Positions 24,156-32,959 are shown, counted from the first letter of the stretch. The stretch: DNA of 64,000 nucleotides from DASZUK01 sp035547695 (GCA_035547695.1 DASZUK010000015.1:124001-188000); one strand, 5' to 3'. A program made the numbers and translations. The notes: generated by a model from the letters alone, not told the origin.

Positions 24156-25642
24156 TGGCGTTGGCCGGGCTCGACCACAAGGGGGCGTTGTACATCGACG
24201 GCGACTGGGTGTCGCCGTCGGGTGGCGTCACCGACGACGTCCTCAATCCGGCGACCGAGGAGGTCGTCGCCTCGCTGCCGGTAGGCGGCATGGCCGAGTG
24301 CGAGGCCGCGCTGACGGCCGCCCGCCGGGCATTTGAGGAGGGGCCCTGGCCGCACCTGTCCGGGGCCGAGCGGTCGGCAGCCCTGCTGCGGATGCTGGAC
24401 GTCCTCACGGCGCGGCGGGAGGAGATCGTCGACCTGGTCATGACCGAGACCGGTGCCCCCAGGGGGTTGGCCACCGGCCTGCACGTCGACACGACGCTGG
24501 CCCACTTCCGCTTCTTCGCCGAAGCCGCGGCCTGGCCGAACGTGGAGCCCCTTCCCTACGACCTGACCGACCGCCCCAGCGGCGGCCGGCTGCTGGGGAG
24601 CCAGGTGCAGGTGTACGAGCCCTACGGCGTGGTCGCCGCCATCACGCCCTTCAACTTCCCGTTCCTGATCGACGTGGCCAAGATCGCCCCGGCCATGGCC
24701 ATGGGCAACACCGTGGTCCTGAAACCGTCCCCGTTCACGCCGCTGGAGGCGTTCGTGTTGGCCGAGGCCGCCGAGCAGGCCGGGATCCCGGCGGGAGTCC
24801 TCAACGTGGTCACCGGCGGCACCGACGTCGGCCAGGCCCTGACCTCCGACCACCGGGTGGACCTCGTCACCTTCACCGGTTCGGACACCGTCGGCGTCGC
24901 GGTGAGCCATCAGGGCGCCGATACCTTGAAGAAGGTCGTCCTGGAGCTCGGCGGCAAGTCGGCCCTGATCGTGCGCGAGGACGCCGACCTCGAGGCGGCC
25001 GCCCGGTTCGCTGTCGACCAGTACACCTTGCAGGCCGGCCAGGGCTGCAGCCTGTGCACCCGGCACCTGGTGCACAACGCCGTCCGGCCGCAGTTCCTCG
25101 ACCTCATGGTGCAGTACTCGCAGGCCGTCCGGCTCGGTGACCCGGCGTCGGACGGAACGACCATGGGACCGTTGATCCGTGAGTCCCAGCGCCGTCGGGT
25201 GGAGCACTACGTGGACGAGGCTCGAGACGACGGGGCCGAAGTGGTCATCGGCGGTCGCCGGCCCGACGGGCTGACCAGGGGGTTCTTCTACGAGCCCACC
25301 ATCGTGACCGGCGTGGACAACGCGTCGAGGGTGGCCCAGGAGGAGATCTTCGGCCCGGTGGCCGTCGTGGCCGGCTTCGACTCCGACGACGAGGCGGTGG
25401 CCATCGCCAACGACTCGGTCTTCGGGCTCTCGGGGGCCATCTTCTCCAAGGACTCCGGCACGGCCTTCGAGCTGGCCCTGCGGCTGCGGACCGGACAGGT
25501 CACCTTGAACGGCGGCAGCGGCCGCATGAGCTCCTGGGCCCCCTTCGGCGGGTACAAGCGGTCGGGGATCGGCCGGGAGTACGGGGTCCAGGGGGTCCGC
25601 GAGTACTGCCAGGTGAAGGCCGTCCATTTCAATGCCGGCTGA
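24155..25642 (+). CDS. NAD(P)-dependent aldehyde dehydrogenase
   Basis: A 495-residue aldehyde dehydrogenase. ITPFNFPF and the nucleotide-binding FTGSDTVG are present, with Glu264 in ELGGKSALIV as general base and Cys298 in GQGCSLCTR as nucleophile. The C-terminal EEIFGPVAVV and APFGGYKRSGIGREYG are normal. It oxidises an aldehyde to the acid. Start ATG 24155 shares one base with the ATPase stop (TGATG) and has GGAGG upstream. Between a transporter ATPase and mycofactocin-type alcohol dehydrogenases, it probably performs the second oxidation of an imported alcohol. Confidence 0.9.
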   Translation: MALAGLDHKGALYIDGDWVSPSGGVTDDVLNPATEEVVASLPVGGMAECEAALTAARRAFEEGPWPHLSGAERSAALLRMLDVLTARREEIVDLVMTETGAPRGLATGLHVDTTLAHFRFFAEAAAWPNVEPLPYDLTDRPSGGRLLGSQVQVYEPYGVVAAITPFNFPFLIDVAKIAPAMAMGNTVVLKPSPFTPLEAFVLAEAAEQAGIPAGVLNVVTGGTDVGQALTSDHRVDLVTFTGSDTVGVAVSHQGADTLKKVVLELGGKSALIVREDADLEAAARFAVDQYTLQAGQGCSLCTRHLVHNAVRPQFLDLMVQYSQAVRLGDPASDGTTMGPLIRESQRRRVEHYVDEARDDGAEVVIGGRRPDGLTRGFFYEPTIVTGVDNASRVAQEEIFGPVAVVAGFDSDDEAVAIANDSVFGLSGAIFSKDSGTAFELALRLRTGQVTLNGGSGRMSSWAPFGGYKRSGIGREYGVQGVREYCQVKAVHFNAG

Positions 25643-25715
25643 CGGTCCCGGCTCGCAGACCCAGACCGACCGATCGAACGAACGGAGAGACGAAGAGCAG
25701 ATGGGAGGGAGCCAG

Positions 25716-26549
25716 GTGTCCAAATTGCAGGGAAAGGTCGCCTTCGTCACCGGCGCGGCCCGGGGGCAGGGCCGTTCACACGCCGTCCGATTGGCCGAGG
25801 ACGGCGCCGATGTCGTCGCCGTCGACGTCTGTGCCGACACAACGACCGTCCCCTACCCGCTGGGCACGGCGGACGAGCTGGCCGAGACCGCAGCGCTGGT
25901 CGAGAAGGCCGGTCGCCGCTGCGTGACCGCCACCGCCGACGTGCGGAGCCTCGACGAGCTCGGCAGGGCGGTGGACCTGGCCAAGGAGGCTTTCGGCCAC
26001 ATCGACATCCTGGTGGCCAACGCCGGCATCTGGTCGCTGTCGACCGATTCGTGGTCGCTCGACGAGGAGACGTGGCAGACCATGATCGACGTCAACCTGA
26101 CCGGCCAGTGGAAGACGGCCAAGGCCGTGGTGCCCACGATGATCGAGCAGGGGACCGGCGGGGCCATCACCGTCACCAGCTCCTCCATCGGGCTGAAGGC
26201 CACCACCGGGAACGTCCACTACACCACGGCCAAGCACGGGGTCATCGGCCTGGTCCGGACCCTGGCCCACGAGCTGGCCCCCTACCGCATCCGGGTCAAC
26301 GCCATCTGCCCCACCGCCGTCGGCACCACCATGATCAAGAACGACGCCCTCTATGCCCTGTTCCGGCCAGACCTCGGCTCGCCTTCCCTGTCCGACGCCG
26401 AGCCCGGCCTGGCCGCCCTCAACCTCCTCGACGTCAGCCTCATCGAGCCGGGCGACGTCAGCGCGGCCATCAGTTGGCTGGTATCCGACGACGCCCGGTA
26501 CGTGACCGGGATCGCCTTGCCCGTCGACGCCGGCTCGACCGTCAAGTAG
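25716..26549 (+). CDS. Mycofactocin-coupled SDR-family oxidoreductase
   Basis: A 277-residue short-chain dehydrogenase. The Rossmann motif is VTGAARGQGRSHAVRLAEDG, and NAG at about residue 100, Ser in VTSSSIG and the HYTTAKHG Tyr-Lys pair complete the active site. The extra sequence around NDALYALFRPDLGSP and the end YVTGIALPVDAG are characteristic of the mycofactocin-coupled SDR family, whose bound nicotinamide is re-oxidised by the redox peptide mycofactocin. GTG 25716 is chosen because GGGAGG is seven bases upstream; ATG 25701 is possible. It likely oxidises a secondary or primary alcohol. Mycofactocin biosynthesis genes are not in this window. Confidence 0.88.
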   Translation: MSKLQGKVAFVTGAARGQGRSHAVRLAEDGADVVAVDVCADTTTVPYPLGTADELAETAALVEKAGRRCVTATADVRSLDELGRAVDLAKEAFGHIDILVANAGIWSLSTDSWSLDEETWQTMIDVNLTGQWKTAKAVVPTMIEQGTGGAITVTSSSIGLKATTGNVHYTTAKHGVIGLVRTLAHELAPYRIRVNAICPTAVGTTMIKNDALYALFRPDLGSPSLSDAEPGLAALNLLDVSLIEPGDVSAAISWLVSDDARYVTGIALPVDAGSTVK

Positions 26550-26554
26550 GCCTC

Positions 26555-27352
26555 GTGGACCTCGGGCTGAAGGGCCGGTTGGCGGTGGTCACCGGGGCCA
26601 CCAAGGGGATCGGGCACGCCGTGGCCGGAGCGCTCCTCGATGAAGGAGCTTCCGTGTTCGTCCACGGCAGCAGCCAAGCCACCGTCGACCACGCCGTCCA
26701 CCGGCTGGAAGGCCGCGGGGAGGTCCACGGCGTGGCCGGCGACCTGTCCGATCCGGCCGCCCCGACGGCCATTGCCGAGGCGGTCGGCACCGTGGGCGCT
26801 CCGGACGTGCTGGTCTGCAACGCCGCCGTCTACTGGGTGAAGTCCTACTTCGACCTGACCGACGACGACTGGCACCAGAGCCTCGAGACCAACCTGCTGG
26901 CCGGCGCCCGGCTGGCCCAGCGGTTCCTCCCGGCGATGCTGGAACGGGACTGGGGCCGGATCGTCTTCGTGTCGTCCGACTACGGCATCCAGGTCAACCC
27001 GGACATGATGCCGTACTCGGTGGCCAAGGCGGCCGTCATCGCCCTCGGCCGCGGCCTGGCCGTCTTGACCCGGGGCACCGGGGTCAAGGTCAACACGGTC
27101 ATCGCCGGTCCCACCTGGACCGAGGGGGCGGCCTCGTTCCTGGATCAGGCCAACCCCGAAGGCCGCCCGGTCGAGGAGGTGAAGCGGGCGTTCTTCGAGC
27201 CCGGAGGGTTCCTGGCCGACACGCTCAACGGGCGGTTCGCCGATCCCGAGGAGGTGGCGGCGGTGATCGCCTTCTTCTGCTCGGAGCGTTCCTCGGCGGT
27301 GACCGGCGCCGCCCAGCGAGCGGAGGGGGGCACCATCAAGTCTGCGTACTGA
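26555..27352 (+). CDS. SDR-family oxidoreductase
   Basis: A 265-residue classical SDR: VTGATKGIGHAVAGALLDEG, CNAAVY, Ser in VFVSSDYG and the YSVAKAAV Tyr-Lys pair. GRLAVV at the start and AQRAEGGTIKSAY at the end fit the FabG-like group. The GTG at 26555 follows the previous stop by five bases, so it is co-transcribed; it lacks the mycofactocin-type insert of its neighbours and probably uses free NAD(P). Substrate unknown, probably the next alcohol/ketone step in this unit. Confidence 0.82.
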   Translation: MDLGLKGRLAVVTGATKGIGHAVAGALLDEGASVFVHGSSQATVDHAVHRLEGRGEVHGVAGDLSDPAAPTAIAEAVGTVGAPDVLVCNAAVYWVKSYFDLTDDDWHQSLETNLLAGARLAQRFLPAMLERDWGRIVFVSSDYGIQVNPDMMPYSVAKAAVIALGRGLAVLTRGTGVKVNTVIAGPTWTEGAASFLDQANPEGRPVEEVKRAFFEPGGFLADTLNGRFADPEEVAAVIAFFCSERSSAVTGAAQRAEGGTIKSAY

Positions 27353-27806
27353 CGTCGCGTGGCCCTTCAAGGGCGTCGCGTGACCTTCGAAGGGCTGGGA
27401 GGGGCACGAGGGCGACTTCGTGCACATTACCGCTACACCATTTTGACCAGGACATCCAGAAAGGTGCCGTGGTTTATTTCTCATTGTGCGGCATCACTGA
27501 GGGAGGAATTCTCGATGATCTTGTGAAGGGCTATTGACGAAAACATTACGTTAGGATTAGGATATCTAGCGGATCGGGAGTATCGAGCAGGCCCGTACTT
27601 CTTGCGGTTATCGCGAACATCGAAGGTCCGGCGGGCTGTCGTCAGGGACCGATGATCAATGATGATCGCGGGAGAACTGTGTCTATAGAGGTTGGTCGAG
27701 AAGTGAGAAATAAATGCCTGCTGGAGTCCGGCCAATTGTGGTAGCTGTACCGAAGCATCAATCAACGACGAACAAGAGCCGAGTGATCGGTGGACAAGGG
27801 GGTCCC
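27353..27806. other. Long AT-rich intergenic region before the binding-protein gene
   Basis: A 454-base gap in which GC content falls well below the surroundings, especially 27420-27780. It includes the ribosome binding site AAGGGGG for the gene at 27807. A minus-strand frame of 94 codons (27481-27765) is open, but it has no ribosome binding site or family features and I regard it as chance. A promoter, and possibly a structured 5' leader, is likely. I see no recognisable riboswitch or copy of the GTATAC-type operator. Confidence 0.5.
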
Positions 27807-28952
27807 ATGTTGGGTTGGAAGGAACGGAGCCGCGGCGCGAGGCGCGCCGGGCTGGCCAAGGTGGTCGGCACCGGGGTGATCACCGGCTCCTTGGTGCTCG
27901 GCGCGACCACCGGCGCCTGGGCCGCCACAAGCGTCAACGCACAGGTGGCCAAGTGGGAGAAGCGCCCGACCCACATCGGAGTGACCGTCTCTCCCGGGCC
28001 GATCCCGAAGAAGAAGACGATCGCCTTCGTCGAGTGCTCGATCCAGGCCTGTGTGATCCTGGGCCAGTACCTGAAGGACGCCACCGACGCCCTCGGCTGG
28101 AACCTGAAGATCATCAACGCCGGGTCGGGCGCCAACCCGTCGACAGTGTCCAATGCCTGGACCCAGGCCGTGAACCTGCACCCGACGGCGGTGATCGGCA
28201 CCGGCTTCCCTCGGTCGATCATGAACAAGCAGATCTCGCAACTGGCGGCAGCGAAGATCCCGGTGATCATGGGCTCGGTCGCGACAACACCGGGCAACGG
28301 CATCACGGCGACGATCAACTCGATCCCGTCGTTCACCCTGTACGGCAAGGCGATGGCCGACTACACCACCAGCAAGATGGGGAGCTCCACATCCACCCAT
28401 ACCCTCTTCGTCAACACGCCGGGGTTCCCGATCGTCGGCACGGAGTACGACGGCTTCAAGGCGGAGTTCGGCAAGGTCTGCTCCTCCTGTGACCTGCAGA
28501 CGCTGACAATCCCCAATGCCGACATCGGCACCAGCCAGGTCGGTTCGGCGGTGGTCGGGTACCTGCAGTCGCATCACACAGTGAACGCCCTCGCCGTCGG
28601 TTTCGCCACAGTGGCCAACGGGCTGCCACAGGCGCTGACGGCCGCCGGCATGGCCAACAACATCAAGGTGATGGTCACCCAGGACACGACGCAGCCGTAC
28701 CTCGGCTACATCAAGGCCAACACCCTGGGAGCGGCCACGGTGGAGGAGAACTGGCAGGAGTGGATGTGGCGTGCCGTTGACCTGGTGATCCGCAAGCTCA
28801 ACCACAAGTCGATCAAGCCGGACACCAACGCCACAACGGTGCCCCTGTGGATCGTGAACCAGCAGAGCGCCAAGGGCCAGAGCACACTGGACACCTCGGT
28901 GCCGACCTACGAGACACAGTTCAAGAAGCTGTGGGGAGTGAAGAAGAAGTAG
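27807..28952 (+). CDS. Sugar-type ABC transporter substrate-binding protein (RbsB-like)
   Basis: A 381-residue exported type I binding protein of the ribose/LacI-like group (Peripla_BP_4). The N-terminus is basic, then hydrophobic (VVGTGVITGSLVLGATTGAWA) with signal cleavage near AWA-ATS. KKKTIAFVECSIQACVILGQ opens lobe one and AAKIPVIMGSVATTP and NALAVGFATVANGLPQAL follow the family pattern. AAGGGGG five bases before the ATG supports the start. Thr codons are often ACA. It delivers ligand to the permease at 29177 and ATPase at 22467; the ligand may be a sugar alcohol or other polyol or alcohol, judging from the SDR genes on both sides. Confidence 0.85.
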   Translation: MLGWKERSRGARRAGLAKVVGTGVITGSLVLGATTGAWAATSVNAQVAKWEKRPTHIGVTVSPGPIPKKKTIAFVECSIQACVILGQYLKDATDALGWNLKIINAGSGANPSTVSNAWTQAVNLHPTAVIGTGFPRSIMNKQISQLAAAKIPVIMGSVATTPGNGITATINSIPSFTLYGKAMADYTTSKMGSSTSTHTLFVNTPGFPIVGTEYDGFKAEFGKVCSSCDLQTLTIPNADIGTSQVGSAVVGYLQSHHTVNALAVGFATVANGLPQALTAAGMANNIKVMVTQDTTQPYLGYIKANTLGAATVEENWQEWMWRAVDLVIRKLNHKSIKPDTNATTVPLWIVNQQSAKGQSTLDTSVPTYETQFKKLWGVKKK

Positions 28953-29015
28953 CAGGAGGACCAGCAGTCCCGGGATGAGCGGCAGGTACTGCCGCCGCCG
29001 CCCGGACAGTCGAGT

Positions 29016-29050
29016 GACCGGTCACGGGCCCCGCCGGCCCGTGACCGGTC
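29016..29050 (+). terminator. Perfect hairpin between binding-protein and permease genes
   Basis: GACCGGTCACGGGCC (29016-29030) and GGCCCGTGACCGGTC (29036-29050) form a 15-base-pair stem with a five-base loop. Each arm contains the palindrome GTGACCGGTCAC or part of it. Its place just after the binding-protein gene suggests partial termination or mRNA stabilisation, giving more binding protein than permease. Confidence 0.7.
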
Positions 29051-29074
29051 GCCGTCTCGGGGCGGCGCCTTTCG

Positions 29075-29121
29075 GGGTGGCCCGGAAAAAGGGTGGCCCG
29101 GAAAAGGGGCGGGCTGGAAAA
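29075..29121 (+). repeat. Three imperfect 15-16-base tandem repeats
   Basis: GGGTGGCCCGGAAAAA (29075-29090) is followed by GGGTGGCCCGGAAAA (29091-29105) and the diverged GGGGCGGGCTGGAAAA (29106-29121). They lie between the hairpin and the permease start. The purine-rich ends could act as extra ribosome-binding or protein-binding sequence; function unknown. Confidence 0.75.
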
Positions 29122-29176
29122 GGAGAGCCGGACGGGAGTGGCCGGCACTCGGGGACCGTAGAGGAGGGGTTCGGCG

Positions 29177-30274
29177 GTGGCGTTTCAGGCCAGCACAGGG
29201 ATCGATGCCGCGCAGTTGGGGACCAGCCAGGGGTCCCAGACACTGGAGGCGGGCGGCCTCCCGAGCGAACGGGACCGGGGACGGCGGTGGTACTCGTTCG
29301 AGCGCATCAGCGCGGTCTACATCATCATCGTGCTGATCGCCCTCTTCAGCATCCTCCAGCCGAGCCAGTTCCCGACGTACAACACGTTCACCACCGTCCT
29401 CAACGAGAACTCGGTCAGCGGCATCGTGGCCCTGGCGGTGATCGTGCCGTTGGCCGCCGGCTTGTTCGACCTGTCCGTCGGGTACATGCTCGGGTTGTCC
29501 GGGGTGTTCTCGGCGTTCCTTCTCGGCCACACGTCCCTCCCTGCCGTGGTGGTCATCATCCTGACGCTGCTGATGGCGGCCGGGGTGGGCCTGGTGAACT
29601 CGTTCCTCGTGGTGGTCATGGAGATCCCTTCCCTCATCGCCACCCTGGGGTCGGGTTCGATCCTGTTCGCCATCACGATCGGCATCTCCGGCGACGTCAC
29701 CATCTCGAACGGGGTGTCGGGGACGTTCAGCCTGGTGACGGCGACGGCCAGCCTCCACGGTTTCACCATCCCGGTGCTGTATTGCCTCGTGGTGCTGGTG
29801 ATCCTGGCCTGCTGGCTCGGGCGATCCCAGATGGGCCGCCAGTGGTACTCGATCGGGTTCGACAAGGACGTGTCGATCCTGAGCGGGATCCGGGTGAAGC
29901 GGTTGGAGGTGATCGCCCTCTGCATCGCCGCCGTCTGTGCCGCCATCGCCGGCATGATCCTCACCGGCCAGGTCGGCGGGGCGTCGCCGGACGCCGGGCT
30001 CTCGTACCTTCTTCCGGCCTTCGCCGGTGCGTTCCTGGGTTCCACCCAGATCTTCCCGGGCCGCTTCAACGCCTGGGGGACCGGCCTGGCGATCCTGCTC
30101 CTCGGGGTCGGCGACACCGGGATCCTGATGGTGGGCGGCCCGATCTGGATACCGAACGTGTTCGAAGGGGCGGCGCTGATCGTGGCGGTGGCCCTCAGCG
30201 GGCACGGCCGGCAACGGGTGCTCGGTGCCTTCCGGGCGGCCCGCGGCGGTGCGGCCCGATTGGTGGGTCGGTAG
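29177..30274 (+). CDS. Sugar-type ABC transporter permease (RbsC-like)
   Basis: A 365-residue membrane protein with about eight to nine hydrophobic segments, starting with ISAVYIIIVLIALFSILQPS. GIVALAVIVPLAAGLFDLSVGYMLGLSG is the typical RbsC segment and GAFLGSTQIFPGRFNAWGTGLAILLLGVGDTG the conserved C-terminal one. GTG 29177 has GAGGAGGGG upstream. It forms the channel for the importer with the RbsB-like and RbsA-like proteins. The following SDR begins just after its stop. Confidence 0.85.
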   Translation: MAFQASTGIDAAQLGTSQGSQTLEAGGLPSERDRGRRWYSFERISAVYIIIVLIALFSILQPSQFPTYNTFTTVLNENSVSGIVALAVIVPLAAGLFDLSVGYMLGLSGVFSAFLLGHTSLPAVVVIILTLLMAAGVGLVNSFLVVVMEIPSLIATLGSGSILFAITIGISGDVTISNGVSGTFSLVTATASLHGFTIPVLYCLVVLVILACWLGRSQMGRQWYSIGFDKDVSILSGIRVKRLEVIALCIAAVCAAIAGMILTGQVGGASPDAGLSYLLPAFAGAFLGSTQIFPGRFNAWGTGLAILLLGVGDTGILMVGGPIWIPNVFEGAALIVAVALSGHGRQRVLGAFRAARGGAARLVGR

Positions 30275-30298
30275 ATGGCCGAGACGGAAGGAGCCGCC

Positions 30299-31135
30299 AT
30301 GAAGGGACGGTTGGCCGGGCGGGTGGCCTTCGTGACGGGGGCGGCCAGAGGGCAGGGGCGGGCACATGCGGTCGCCCTGGCGGAAGCGGGCGCCGACGTC
30401 GTCGTCACCGACGGGCCGGTGGGCCTGACGACGGTGCCCTACGACCTCCCGGCGCCCGACGAGCTGGAGCAGACCCGCAAGCTGGTCGAGGGCCTGGGCC
30501 GGCGCTGCCTGAGCGGCCTGGCCGACGTCCGTGACGCCGACGCCCTGGCCGGGTTGGTGCAGCAGGGGGTCGATCAGCTCGGACGGATCGACATCGGCGT
30601 CGCCAACGCCGGGATCTGCACCTTCGGCAAGTCGTGGGAGCTGCCGAAGGTGCAGTGGCAGGAGATGATCGACGTCAACCTCACCGGGGTCTTCAACACC
30701 GTCCAGGCCCTCCTCCCCACCATGCGCGAGCAGCGTTACGGCCGGCTCATCGCCGTCTCGTCACGTGCCGGCCGGCAGGGCACCCCGAACCTGAGCCATT
30801 ACACGGCAGCCAAGTTCGGGGTGATCGGCTTCATGAAGAGCGTGGCGATCGAGGTCGCCGATGCCGGCGTCACCGCCAACGTGGTGTGCCCGACCAACGT
30901 GGCGACGCCGATGCTGCACAACGAGGCCATGTACCGGTTGTTCTGCCCCGATCTCGATGACCCGCCGGAGGAGGTCCTCCGAGAGCGGTATGCGGCCATG
31001 AACGTCGTCCCCACGCCCTGGATCGAGCCGGAACGGGTGGCCCGGGTCGTGGCGTTCCTGGCCGACGAGGACTCGGCCGAGATCAGCGGGGCGACCTACG
31101 AGGTGACCTGCGGCGCCTCCGCCCTGCTGCCCTGA
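30299..31135 (+). CDS. Mycofactocin-coupled SDR-family oxidoreductase
   Basis: A 278-residue SDR close to the one at 25716: VTGAARGQGRAHAVALAEAG, NAGI, Ser in AVSSRAG, the HYTAAKFG Tyr-Lys pair and the family insert around NEAMYRLFCPDLDDPP. The C-terminus (YEVTCGASALLP) departs from the usual LPVDAG ending. ATG 30299 is used because AGGAG lies six bases upstream; an ATG directly after the permease stop at 30275 is weaker. Last gene of the transporter block, convergent with the VOC gene. It probably oxidises the imported alcohol or a later intermediate with mycofactocin as electron acceptor. Confidence 0.85.
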   Translation: MKGRLAGRVAFVTGAARGQGRAHAVALAEAGADVVVTDGPVGLTTVPYDLPAPDELEQTRKLVEGLGRRCLSGLADVRDADALAGLVQQGVDQLGRIDIGVANAGICTFGKSWELPKVQWQEMIDVNLTGVFNTVQALLPTMREQRYGRLIAVSSRAGRQGTPNLSHYTAAKFGVIGFMKSVAIEVADAGVTANVVCPTNVATPMLHNEAMYRLFCPDLDDPPEEVLRERYAAMNVVPTPWIEPERVARVVAFLADEDSAEISGATYEVTCGASALLP

Positions 31136-31148
31136 CGGGTCCGCCGGG

Positions 31149-31583
31149 TCAGGAGACCACCTGGTGGATCTCCACCACCGTGCCGACCGGGTCGTAGAAG
31201 AAGATCTGGTGCCACCCCGGAATGGCCCACTGGCCATAGTCCGAGTACGGGATACCCGCCGCCTCCAGCCGCCGCTTGGCCGCCTCGATGTCGTCGCACC
31301 GGTAGGCGATGTGGCCACGGGCCACCGGGTTGACGGTGTGCCCGTAGCGTTCCCCCAGGTAGGGGTCGGGCGCGCAGAGGTGCATCTGGAGCTCGTCGGG
31401 GTCCGGGCCGGCGGCGACGAAGAGGGCGGGCTGCTTGGCGGCCCCGGCGCTCCCGTCGTTGTAGCCCTGCAGGTTCTTCACCGGCAACGGCGCCATCCGC
31501 TCGAGGCCGAGGGCGGTCCGGTAGAAGCGATCCAGGCCGACGACGTCGTGGCTGACGACGTTGACGTGGTGCAGTTTGATCAC
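31149..31583 (-). CDS. VOC-family (glyoxalase/dioxygenase fold) protein
   Basis: A 144-residue vicinal-oxygen-chelate protein with two beta-alpha-beta-beta-beta units: MIKLHHVNVVSHDVVGLDRFYRTALGL, then GHIAYRCDDIEAAKRRLEAAGI and IFFYDPVGTVVEIHQ. His in LHHVNVV, His in ELQMHL, His in RGHIAYR and Glu in VVEIHQ could bind a metal. Possible roles are glyoxalase, methylmalonyl-CoA epimerase-like or small dioxygenase; none is proven. GAGAGGGG lies upstream of the ATG at 31583. It is downstream of the LLM gene on the same strand and may share its message. Confidence 0.8.
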   Translation of the reverse strand: MIKLHHVNVVSHDVVGLDRFYRTALGLERMAPLPVKNLQGYNDGSAGAAKQPALFVAAGPDPDELQMHLCAPDPYLGERYGHTVNPVARGHIAYRCDDIEAAKRRLEAAGIPYSDYGQWAIPGWHQIFFYDPVGTVVEIHQVVS

Positions 31584-31718
31584 AACGATCCCCTCTCACC
31601 TCGATTTTCATGCCAATTCTACCCGGACCAGCCAACGCTTTCCGAAACTTTGTTCCCGTCGACATGGCCCGTTCGAACCCGGATTCGGCCGGTCAATATG
31701 GGCCTGTCCGGCCGACGG

Positions 31719-32747
31719 TCACCGCTCCGGCCGTGCCGCGGCACGGTGCAACTGAGGCAGCACCTCCCGCCAGAGGGCGGGGTCGACCTCGTAGGGCGTG
31801 TAGAAGCTGAACCGGTCCACGATGTCCCCGAACGTGCGCAGGACGAGGGGCGCCACCTCCTCCGGAGGGCAGACGAGGGAGAAGGCGGCGAGCACCTCGT
31901 CGTCGATGGCGTCCGCCATGGACTCCCAGGCGCCCCGCCGGGCCAACTCGGCCAGCTCCGGCTGGAGGTCGCCCCAGCCGTGCAGCTCCAACACCGGTCG
32001 GTAGGCCCGGGTGGACCCGTAGAAGGCGATCTGCTCCTTGACCGCCCGGGTGGCGCGGGCGACGTCCTCGTCGGTGCGTCCCGTGACCAGGAAGCCGCCG
32101 TAGGACACGGTGAGGTCCTCGCGCCGCCGACCGCCCCGCCCCGCCCCCTGCTCCATCGCCGGCAGGGTGACCTCGCGGAGGTACCGCTCGGTGGTGAAAC
32201 CGTGGGCGAGCAGGCCGTCGGCCACCTCGCCGGCCACCGCGGCCATCTGCGGGCCGACCGCGGCCACGAGGATCTTCGGGTTCCCGTAGGGGTTTGGTCC
32301 CGGGCTGAAGAACGGGGTCATGAGGGTGTGGGTGTAGAACTCCCCTTCGAAGTCGAGCGTCTCGTCGGTGGCCCAGCTGTGCCAGATCGCCCGGATGGCG
32401 AGCACCAGCTCCCGCATCCGGGCCGCCGGCCGGGACCATGGCATGGAGTACCGCCGGGTGATGTGGGCCGCCACCTGGGAGCCGAGCCCGAGGGTGAACC
32501 GGCCCTCGGAGAGCTGGTGCAGGTCGTTGGCCAGGCCGGCCAGGTTCATGGGGCTCCGGGCGAACGCCACCGCGATCGCCGTCGACAGCTCCAGCCGCCC
32601 GGTCACGGTGGCCGCGACGGCCAGGGGGATGAACGGGTCCCGGGCCGCCTCCGTCGTCCGCACCCCGGCGTACCCGGCCATCTCGGCGGCCCGGGCGCTC
32701 TCCTCGGTCAGCGACGGCTCCTGGTCGAGCCGTCCGTCCACGTTCAT
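31719..32747 (-). CDS. LLM-class F420-dependent oxidoreductase (TIGR03617-like)
   Basis: A 342-residue luciferase-like protein. GYAGVRTTEAARDPFIPLAVAA, TGRLELSTAIAVAFARSPMN and HQLSEGRFTLGLGSQVAAHI are typical of an actinobacterial F420-dependent LLM family, and NPYGNPKILVAAVGPQMAAVAGEVADG forms the phosphate-binding half. GGAGGAGG precedes the ATG at 32747. It diverges from the acyl-CoA dehydrogenase at 32960, with the second copy of the palindromic operator between them, so both may be under GntR control. Reaction unknown; probably a hydride transfer on an enoyl or keto intermediate. Confidence 0.83.
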   Translation of the reverse strand: MNVDGRLDQEPSLTEESARAAEMAGYAGVRTTEAARDPFIPLAVAATVTGRLELSTAIAVAFARSPMNLAGLANDLHQLSEGRFTLGLGSQVAAHITRRYSMPWSRPAARMRELVLAIRAIWHSWATDETLDFEGEFYTHTLMTPFFSPGPNPYGNPKILVAAVGPQMAAVAGEVADGLLAHGFTTERYLREVTLPAMEQGAGRGGRRREDLTVSYGGFLVTGRTDEDVARATRAVKEQIAFYGSTRAYRPVLELHGWGDLQPELAELARRGAWESMADAIDDEVLAAFSLVCPPEEVAPLVLRTFGDIVDRFSFYTPYEVDPALWREVLPQLHRAAARPER

Positions 32748-32803
32748 TCTGCCGGCCTCCTCCGTAAGTCTCCGGCCCAGAAGACCGTTCTTGACGCCAT
32801 GTC

Positions 32804-32822
32804 GTATACAGGATACGGTAAC
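32804..32822. promoter_or_regulatory. GntR-type operator candidate, copy 2
   Basis: GTATACAGGATACGGTAAC lies in the gap between the divergent LLM (start 32747) and acyl-CoA dehydrogenase (start 32960) genes. It matches the site at 21618-21637 at almost every base. The AT-rich patch around it resembles that around copy 1. The regulator at 38139 is the natural candidate to bind both. Confidence 0.6.
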
Positions 32823-32959
32823 TATAGATCATCAGTGATCGTGGATATTTCGTGCAATAGGGGAGATCTCGGCAGGGCCGGGACGAAGGGGTTCGTACTG
32901 GTGAACGGGTCGGAGAACGTCCAGGGGCCCTCCCGGCGCGCCCCGGCGCCGGGTCCACC

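Noticed and set aside
27481..27765. Minus-strand frame of 94 codons in the AT-rich gap
   Set aside because: No ribosome binding site, no recognisable family, and the region looks like a promoter. A small gene cannot be fully excluded.
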